This document shows, piece after piece, positions 5,800-10,598 of a stretch of 10,598 nucleotides of DNA. Positions within the stretch are counted from its first letter, which is position 1, and every line of letters begins with the position of its first letter. The stretch is from contig DBWX01000007.1 in assembly GCA_002309175.1 (NCBI GenBank), positions 49,754 through 60,351 on the forward strand, read 5' to 3'. The DNA comes from Ruminococcaceae bacterium UBA1227 (GTDB lineage: Bacteria; Bacillota; Clostridia; Oscillospirales; Acutalibacteraceae). Under the pieces are notes generated by a model. The model worked only from the letters and a program-made list of their open reading frames with translations. It was not told where the DNA came from and made no database searches. Both the position numbers and the translations under genes were made by a program.

Positions 5800-6639
5800 T
5801 TGAAGGATTATACCGAAATCGTAGACGTGGGACTCGCTGAGTTCGAGAACGATATATCGCTCCTGCCCGCCTTAAATAAGTTCAAACTGGAAAAGAAAGC
5901 GGCCATGCGTGACCGTGAGACTTTGCTGCGCAGGAGGGGGCTCTCTGACGACCATATTATCCAGGACCTCATTGTCAGCGAGAACATGGATATCAAAAAT
6001 GAATTCCTGTCAAAAATCAAGCGGGACGAGAAGAACAAGGCTGAGCGCCGCGCAATGATTGCGAAGGTCCTGCTGGCGGTCATCTACTTCATGATTGTCG
6101 GCATGATTTTCTTCCTCGATGAGTACATCAATGAGGACTTTGAGCACTCCTGGCTCATACCTGTTGCGGGAATCCTTTTCTTTGTCATTTTCCTTTTTCT
6201 TATGCCCAACAGGTTCCATTACGGAGGCAGACGTTTCGTCCCGGTCCATTATGCGCTGATGATATCAACGGCTCTGGTCGCGGTTTTCGTATGGCTGATA
6301 TTTGAAATTGTCTTCAGGATGGAGTACAGCATAATCATAATGACAATTGCTCTGTCGATTATAGCTTTCTTCGATGCAGTCGTCCCTTGGATTATGAACT
6401 ACAGACACGCAGTGGCTCATACCGTAATAAGTCTGCCGCTTTGCGGCGCATTCGTCTATCTCACGGTCGGCTTTGCCGGACTCGTGCCGTGGCGTATAGG
6501 CTGGCTTATAATCATAGCCGCAATCGCTCTGGCGATAGGCGTTTTCCTGATTGCCTACAACAGGAAATACCGGGTCTCAAAGCATGTCAGGGAAGTGCGG
6601 GCCTATGAGCTCCTTGATACAAAAGAGGAGGCGAAGTGA
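5800..6639 (+). CDS. Hypothetical multi-pass membrane protein with charged cytoplasmic N-terminus
   Basis: I do not recognise this 279-residue protein. Residues 1-85 are strongly charged and helical (LEKKAAMRDRETLLRRRG, then KIKRDEKNKAERR) and probably lie in the cytoplasm. About six hydrophobic segments follow, near 88-107, 118-135, 150-172, 175-198, 205-226 and 233-253, then a basic and acidic tail. The start is a TTG with AAAGGAAG six bases upstream. The transcript from the TATAAT promoter would have a leader of only about 23 bases. Its TGA overlaps the ATG of the condensation-like gene by one base, so the two are translationally coupled and probably work together. A role as membrane anchor, transporter or lipid-facing partner of the acyltransferase is possible but unproven. 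Confidence 0.8.
   Translation: MKDYTEIVDVGLAEFENDISLLPALNKFKLEKKAAMRDRETLLRRRGLSDDHIIQDLIVSENMDIKNEFLSKIKRDEKNKAERRAMIAKVLLAVIYFMIVGMIFFLDEYINEDFEHSWLIPVAGILFFVIFLFLMPNRFHYGGRRFVPVHYALMISTALVAVFVWLIFEIVFRMEYSIIIMTIALSIIAFFDAVVPWIMNYRHAVAHTVISLPLCGAFVYLTVGFAGLVPWRIGWLIIIAAIALAIGVFLIAYNRKYRVSKHVREVRAYELLDTKEEAK
6626..6631 (+). promoter_or_regulatory. Ribosome binding site deciding the acyltransferase start
   Basis: AGGAGG lies within the last codons of the upstream membrane protein gene, seven bases before the ATG at 6639. The in-frame GTG at 6636 would be only four bases away, so the ATG overlapping the upstream TGA is preferred. Confidence 0.8.
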
Positions 6640-7931
6640 TGGCAAAAAGAGATAAGCACAGCGCCGAACTCTGGGACAAGATGCACTACATGTTCAGGGA
6701 TTACAATGATCGTATGGTGCATGTCGTTTTGACCTATGATTACCTCATAGACAGTGAGGCCCTGAAGAACACCATCATCTGCTTTATTGAGCGTATTCCG
6801 ATTCTTCACTCAAGCTTCGTGTTCAACGCGAGTGACCCCTACTGGGAGGAGAAGGACTACACGATAGAGGATGTCTTTGAGATTATCGATGAACCCGATG
6901 ACCTCGAAGAGGCGACAGAAAGCTTCATAATGCAGTATCTGCCGCCGCAGAGCAACGTACAGATAAAGTTTGCCCTGATAAACAAGGACGGCAGGTCCAC
7001 ACTGTGTATTATCGAGAATCACATGTGTATGGACGGCGGCGACTTAAAGTCTTTTCTCGCGTCGTTTTGTGAGGGCTATACAAATCTCGTCGATGAAGGC
7101 AGAAGCCCGGTAGGCTTAGTCAGACAGGGCTCACGTTCGTTTGAGAAGGTCTATTCCGACCTCACGCCGACCGAGAAAAGGATGGCGAAACGCCTTTATA
7201 AAAACGTCTCGAACAGGGATAAGCACGGCTTCCCGTTCTCGCCGGATTCTCCCGCTGACAAGTCCTTTATTGTAAAACGCAAAATCTCCAAAGAGCGTTT
7301 CGCGGACCTCTACGCCGCAGCTAAAAAAATTGATGCTACGGTCAATGATGTCCTGGTGGGAACCTTCCTGCATTCGCTCTATGACGTCACCGACTTCGAC
7401 AAGTCAGAGGAGATAGTTGTCTCCTGTGCAATTGACCTGCGGCGTTATATAAACGATGTCTCCGACCTCGGCTATACGAACCACACGGCCTATATGCCGT
7501 GCTCGATTCCGGGCAGGGGGCGCGACATAAAGGAGAGCATAGAGTTTGCCAGAATATCAGCCAGGAAGAACAAGGATGACAGGTATATGGGCCTGTACGG
7601 ACTTCCTCTTTTAAAGCTGGCCTACAACATAATGCCATACCTGGCATCTGAAAATATCATTAAGATAGGCTACTCAAACCCCTTGCTGTCCATCAGCAAC
7701 ATAGGAGTGCTGAATACCGAAAAACTCTCTCTCTGCGGCAATGCACCGGTTGACGGTTTCATGACCGGCGCGGTCAAGTACAAGCCTTTTGCGCTCATGT
7801 CGGCAACATCTTTAAACGGCGAGATGACACTCTGTATCTGTGAGCGCGGAGATGCCTCCGACCGCAAACTGATTGAGATTTTCTTTGACTGTATGGAGAA
7901 GTATTTCGATGAGTTCATAAAACTTTGCTGA
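6639..7931 (+). CDS. Condensation-domain/acyltransferase-like protein
   Basis: This 430-residue stand-alone protein resembles the CoA-dependent acyltransferase/condensation superfamily (chloramphenicol acetyltransferase, PapA and alcohol acetyltransferase folds). Its active-site motif is NHMCMDG (127-133). The second histidine (His128) and the aspartate (Asp132) of the canonical HHxxxDG are kept, but the first histidine is Asn. The N-terminal half has LRxxP-like context (ERIPILHSSF, 51-60). The C-terminal half has TVNDVLVGTFLHSL (234-247), SCAIDLRRY (262-270) and SNIGVL (353-358), all typical of this fold. No carrier-protein or adenylation domain is attached, so it probably transfers an acyl group to a small alcohol, amine or lipid. 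No signal peptide is visible. It is coupled to the membrane protein upstream, and a terminator follows the stop. Confidence 0.75.
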   Translation: MAKRDKHSAELWDKMHYMFRDYNDRMVHVVLTYDYLIDSEALKNTIICFIERIPILHSSFVFNASDPYWEEKDYTIEDVFEIIDEPDDLEEATESFIMQYLPPQSNVQIKFALINKDGRSTLCIIENHMCMDGGDLKSFLASFCEGYTNLVDEGRSPVGLVRQGSRSFEKVYSDLTPTEKRMAKRLYKNVSNRDKHGFPFSPDSPADKSFIVKRKISKERFADLYAAAKKIDATVNDVLVGTFLHSLYDVTDFDKSEEIVVSCAIDLRRYINDVSDLGYTNHTAYMPCSIPGRGRDIKESIEFARISARKNKDDRYMGLYGLPLLKLAYNIMPYLASENIIKIGYSNPLLSISNIGVLNTEKLSLCGNAPVDGFMTGAVKYKPFALMSATSLNGEMTLCICERGDASDRKLIEIFFDCMEKYFDEFIKLC

Positions 7932-7935
7932 TATA

Positions 7936-7966
7936 AAAAACGGGTGCCTTTCCGGTACCCGTTTTT
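7936..7966. terminator. Bidirectional rho-independent terminator
   Basis: AAAAACGGGTGCC (7936-7948) pairs with GGTACCCGTTTTT (7954-7966), with one G-T wobble and a five-base loop (TTTCC). The A- and T-runs in the stem serve both directions. The right arm touches the stop codon of the VTT-domain gene (7965-7967). Confidence 0.9.
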
Positions 7967-8978
7967 ATTGTTCTATTGTTTTGTCCTTCACTTTGTCCGC
8001 CAGTTCCCTGGCCTTGCCGGAGATGGTCGGGCTTTCTTTTTTCAGGTCCTTTTCAATCTTTTCGGCAGCTGCATTCCTCGCTTCTTCAAGTGCATCTTTC
8101 TTTTCACGTCTCGAAAGGACGAAGGAGAAGACAATCATGCTGAAGCCGGAGATGAAGAGGATTACTATAAGCGGGATAATGAATGCTGAGGAGAAGGGGT
8201 TTCCGACATTGCTGCCGAGCGATGTGACGGATACCACACGAAGTGATATGCCGAGCAGTGAAAGCAGCATGTACTTCCAGAGGTCATAACCCATCTTACC
8301 GTACATTGAGCTTATCGGATTGAGCGGAACCGTGGGCACGAGCCTCAGAATGAAGAGGACCAGGGGATTGCCGTTACCGTTGCCGTTTTCCTCGTCCTGG
8401 ACATATTTCCAGAGGGTCTTTGAGTGCTTTACAAGTTTTGAGATGTTGCCTTCACCGACATGCTTGCCCCAGAAATACTTTATCAGGAACATTATGGCAT
8501 AGCCGCCCATGTTTATAAGTACTGCGACAGGGAAGGGGAAGATGAGTGCCGTGACAAGACAGGTGAACGAAGCGGGGATTAAGACCACGAGCGCCTTTAT
8601 GGCAAAGAGAAGCAAAAGGCATAGTATAATCACAAAGCGGTTCGGAATCTCCGCGACTGAGTTTTCGAATTTTTCGATAAAGCCCTGATATCTGATGTAT
8701 TGCTCCTGAGCCTTTGAGAGACCCGGCTGGGATTTTATGAAGTTTGCAAGGTCCTGCGCCGGGTTGTCGGACTGTTCAAGCCTTCGTTCCAGCTCGCGCT
8801 GCTTTGCTTCATCAATCCAGTCGCCGACGGCGGTGCCGGAGAGCGCGCTTTCAAAAGGTGCGGTAATTTTTTCTATGTTCACGACCTTACCCATATATGC
8901 AATTACAAGCGCCAGCAAAATGAGTATTATGCCGATTAAGTTGACCAGTCTGTTGGACTGACTCTCACTTCTGAACAA
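7965..8978 (-). CDS. VTT-domain membrane protein (TVP38/TMEM64 family)
   Basis: This 337-residue membrane protein belongs to the TVP38/TMEM64 group of the DedA/VTT superfamily, whose eukaryotic relatives include lipid scramblases. An N-terminal helix (11-30) precedes a charged soluble stretch (about 36-110). The VTT core follows: a helix at 115-134, a re-entrant-type segment rich in prolines (134-165), then RLVPTVPLNPISSMYGKMGY (212-231), the family's RxxPxxP signature. Further helices lie at 235-253 and 264-288. The tail (289-337) is highly charged. Simple family members are about 200-240 residues, so the soluble insert and tail are extra. The start is a TTG at 8976-8978 with GGGAGGT six bases upstream. 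A TTG six codons earlier (8996) would place the ribosome site inside the gene, so it is rejected. It has its own promoter and terminator. Confidence 0.85.
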   Translation of the reverse strand: MFRSESQSNRLVNLIGIILILLALVIAYMGKVVNIEKITAPFESALSGTAVGDWIDEAKQRELERRLEQSDNPAQDLANFIKSQPGLSKAQEQYIRYQGFIEKFENSVAEIPNRFVIILCLLLLFAIKALVVLIPASFTCLVTALIFPFPVAVLINMGGYAIMFLIKYFWGKHVGEGNISKLVKHSKTLWKYVQDEENGNGNGNPLVLFILRLVPTVPLNPISSMYGKMGYDLWKYMLLSLLGISLRVVSVTSLGSNVGNPFSSAFIIPLIVILFISGFSMIVFSFVLSRREKKDALEEARNAAAEKIEKDLKKESPTISGKARELADKVKDKTIEQ

Positions 8979-8984
8979 GGCCGC

Positions 8985-8991
8985 ACCTCCC
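8985..8991 (-). promoter_or_regulatory. Ribosome binding site deciding the VTT gene start
   Basis: On the minus strand GGGAGGT is followed after six bases (GCGGCC) by TTG at 8978. This is the only strong site near the 5' end of the frame, and it indicates that translation begins at this TTG and not at 8996. Confidence 0.82.
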
Positions 8992-9030
8992 TTCAATCAA
9001 AATACAAGATATTGTGGCGCATATATATTA

Positions 9031-9059
9031 ATTATACTATTATATGTATTTCAGGTCAA
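9031..9059 (-). promoter_or_regulatory. Sigma-A promoter of the VTT-domain gene
   Basis: On the minus strand TTGACC (9054-9059) and a perfect TATAAT (9031-9036) are 17 bases apart in an AT-rich region. The predicted leader is about 45 bases. It lies downstream of the terminator that closes the DUF1667 unit, so the VTT gene is transcribed independently. Confidence 0.82.
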
Positions 9060-9072
9060 TTAAAATGCATAA

Positions 9073-9101
9073 AAAAACCGCTGCGAAAAGCAGCGGTTTT
9101 T
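9073..9101 (-). terminator. Rho-independent terminator of the oxidoreductase-DUF1667 unit
   Basis: The arms AAAAACCGCTGC (9073-9084) and GCAGCGGTTTTT (9090-9101) form a 12-bp stem with a five-base loop (GAAAA). On the minus strand the hairpin is followed by a run of seven T. It lies ten bases after the DUF1667 stop. Confidence 0.92.
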
Positions 9102-9110
9102 GGTTTTTTA

Positions 9111-9473
9111 TCAGTCGATCTCGTTGGTGGCAACAATGTCTGCGCCTGTGCCGAGAAGGTCTTTTATAACTACATCGCCGATATGTACGGGAGCATTGAT
9201 TGAGGCCTTGTTGACCTCTTTCATTGCGTCAAAGAGCAGCTCCTTCGGAATGGCGGTGGAGGACTTGACGGGTACGACATAAGCCGAGCCGCCTATGACC
9301 TTGACTGTTGAGGTGAGTGAGCGCTCGGGATGTGTGACTTCCGCACGTGCATATTCCTCACCGCGTTTGCAGGTGAAACCTTCAATGTTTGTGATGTTTC
9401 CTGCGTCGTCGAGAGTAACCTTTATCGGACAACCGCGGGGACAAGCTACACAGATAATATCTCTTACTGCCAT
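9111..9473 (-). CDS. DUF1667 domain protein (cysteine-rich redox partner)
   Basis: This 120-residue cytoplasmic protein matches the DUF1667 (PF07892) pattern. It has an N-terminal CVACPRGC (8-15; Cys8, Cys11, Cys15), a fourth cysteine in GFTCKRGEEYA (32-42; Cys35), then HPERSLTSTV (48-57), VPVKSSTAIPK (67-77) and a C-terminal IGDVVIKDLLGTGADIVAT (97-115). The four cysteines could hold an iron-sulfur cluster or another metal. In anaerobic Firmicutes such proteins are commonly encoded beside FAD oxidoreductases of glycerol-3-phosphate oxidation, presumably as an electron-transfer partner; the function is not established. The ATG is three bases after the oxidoreductase stop, and its GAGGAGG ribosome site lies in the last codons of that gene, which indicates translational coupling. 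A strong terminator follows. Confidence 0.9.
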   Translation of the reverse strand: MAVRDIICVACPRGCPIKVTLDDAGNITNIEGFTCKRGEEYARAEVTHPERSLTSTVKVIGGSAYVVPVKSSTAIPKELLFDAMKEVNKASINAPVHIGDVVIKDLLGTGADIVATNEID

Positions 9474-9476
9474 GAT

Positions 9477-10598
9477 TTACGCCTCCTCGATTGATACGAT
9501 GATCTCGTCGCCGGCATTCATTTCCTTCAGGTCTTCGGGTTTGATGAAGACATTTTCCATTTCGCCGGGAGCGAGTTTGATCTTCTTGCGGTTCCAGAGT
9601 TCCTTGCCATTGCATGTTACAACAACGCGCTTGTCCTTATAGACATTGGCGACGCGGAAGTAGATTTTAACCTCTTCGGCATTGTTCTTGTTGATGCGCT
9701 GGGGAACAGTGTAACGTACGCCGTTGATGCCCTTGCAGTATACGTACTCGGGCTCGGGTTCGCCCTTGATGAACTGAGCGGCGCCCTTACCGGCTATCTG
9801 GGACTCCTGTGTGACGAAGTCGACAAGGTCGTGTACCTGGAGAACGTTGCCGCAGGCGAATACGCCCTTGTGCGAGGTCTCGCGCATCTCGTTTACCTTG
9901 GGGCCGCGGGTTACGGGGTCCATCTCAAGGCCGATCTGCTGTGAGAGTTCGTTCTCGGGGATAAGTCCGACGGAGAGCATGAGTGTGTCACACTCAATGT
10001 AACGCTCTGTACCCGGAATCGGAAGCATCTTGTCATCGACGTTCGCTATCGTAACACCTGTTACGCGGTCTTTGCCGTGAACCTGGATGACTGTGCAGGA
10101 GAGGTAGAGGGGAATGTTGAAGTCTTCAAGACACTGAACGATGTTCCTCTGAAGACCGCCTGAGTAAGGCATTACTTCACATACGCACTCGACCTTCGCA
10201 CCCTCGAGGGTCATGCGGCGGGCCATGATAAGGCCGATGTCGCCTGAGCCGAGGATTACTACTTTATGACCGGGCATATAGCCGTCTATGTTTACGTATT
10301 TCTGGGCGGCACCGGCACTCATTACGCCCGCCGGACGTGAACCGGCGATGTCGAGTGCTCCGCGGGGACGCTCGCGGCAGCCCATGGCAAGGATGATTGC
10401 CTTTGCGTTGATGGTGTAGATACCGTCATCGCGGTTTGAGCAGATTACCTGATTGTCCTTTGTGAGGGTCAGTACCATGGTATCTGTCTTTACTGTGATC
10501 TTCGTCTTCTCGACGAGGTCTATGAAACGCTGAGCATATTCGGGACCGGAGAGCTCCTCACCGAAATATGTGAGACCGAAACCGGTGTGAATGCACTG
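9477..10598 (-). CDS. NAD(P)/FAD-dependent oxidoreductase, 5' end missing
   Basis: The frame stays open to the window edge, giving 373 visible residues; an internal ATG at 10478 is not the start. The first visible residues (QCIHTGFGLTYFGEELSGPE) are family-typical sequence that follows the N-terminal FAD-binding motif, so the missing part is probably some tens of residues. Further landmarks are ILAMGCRERPRG (69-80), the NAD(P)-binding GSGDIG (117-122), TLMLSVGLIPENEL (205-218) and the second FAD motif GVFACGNVLQVHDLVDF (245-261), where Asn replaces the Asp often found after the glycine. A C-terminal extension of about 80 residues looks like a beta-rich domain. Related proteins sit between a GlpA-like glycerol-3-phosphate dehydrogenase and DUF1667 in clostridia, and presumably pass electrons between glycerol-3-phosphate and NAD(P) or another carrier. 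The substrate is not shown by the sequence. Confidence 0.9.
   Translation of the reverse strand, partial: QCIHTGFGLTYFGEELSGPEYAQRFIDLVEKTKITVKTDTMVLTLTKDNQVICSNRDDGIYTINAKAIILAMGCRERPRGALDIAGSRPAGVMSAGAAQKYVNIDGYMPGHKVVILGSGDIGLIMARRMTLEGAKVECVCEVMPYSGGLQRNIVQCLEDFNIPLYLSCTVIQVHGKDRVTGVTIANVDDKMLPIPGTERYIECDTLMLSVGLIPENELSQQIGLEMDPVTRGPKVNEMRETSHKGVFACGNVLQVHDLVDFVTQESQIAGKGAAQFIKGEPEPEYVYCKGINGVRYTVPQRINKNNAEEVKIYFRVANVYKDKRVVVTCNGKELWNRKKIKLAPGEMENVFIKPEDLKEMNAGDEIIVSIEEA

Noticed and set aside
6636..6638. GTG start for the condensation-like gene
   Set aside because: It is only four bases from the ribosome site. The ATG at 6639 has seven-base spacing and overlaps the upstream stop.
10476..10478. 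ATG at 10478 as the start of the FAD oxidoreductase
   Set aside because: The frame continues upstream for 40 codons to the window edge with family-typical sequence (QCIHTGFGL), so the gene is truncated by the window and does not start here.

Overview
The window looks like chromosomal DNA of an anaerobic Firmicute, most likely of class Clostridia. Support comes from strong GGAGG-type ribosome sites, sigma-A promoters close to consensus, several TTG starts, and the gene content: an AsnA-type asparagine synthetase, a PF06838 methionine gamma-lyase-like protein, and a DUF1667 protein beside an FAD oxidoreductase. There are no RNA genes, mobile elements or CRISPR arrays, and no gene-free stretch exceeds about 130 bases. 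The genus is not readable from the sequence.

Layout: (1) 2-133 is the 3' end of an unidentified plus-strand gene, closed by a hairpin terminator. (2) 175-3400 (minus) is an operon, asnA, then a PLP-dependent methionine gamma-lyase-family gene, then an EamA/DMT transporter, driven by a strong promoter at 3432-3460. (3) 3508-5106 (plus) is a divergent pair, an HSL-type alpha/beta hydrolase and a YhhN/lysoplasmalogenase-like membrane protein; its promoter overlaps that of asnA by one base at the -35 boxes. (4) 5149-5679 (minus) encodes an unrecognised five-helix membrane protein. It is divergent from (5), 5800-7931 (plus), a translationally coupled pair: an unrecognised membrane protein and a condensation/acyltransferase-like protein. 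The two divergent promoters overlap and carry two GACA-N2-TGTC palindromes 21 bp apart. (6) 7965-8978 (minus) is a VTT-domain (TVP38/TMEM64-like) membrane protein with its own promoter. (7) 9111-10598 (minus) is a DUF1667 protein preceded by an NAD(P)/FAD oxidoreductase that runs off the window. This pair usually sits with glycerol-3-phosphate dehydrogenase genes in anaerobes.

How it fits together (inference): the left operon concerns amino-acid nitrogen and sulfur metabolism plus export. The middle contains several proteins of lipid- or acyl-related families (esterase, lysoplasmalogenase-like, condensation-fold acyltransferase, VTT scramblase-like), suggesting membrane-lipid or acyl-metabolite work. 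The right end is probably part of a glp-like redox operon. The least understood part is 5149-7931, two unrecognised membrane proteins and a condensation-fold enzyme around what looks like one shared operator. Four hairpin terminators insulate the units. Three gene starts are best placed downstream of the longest open frame, at 3508, 6639 and 8978.
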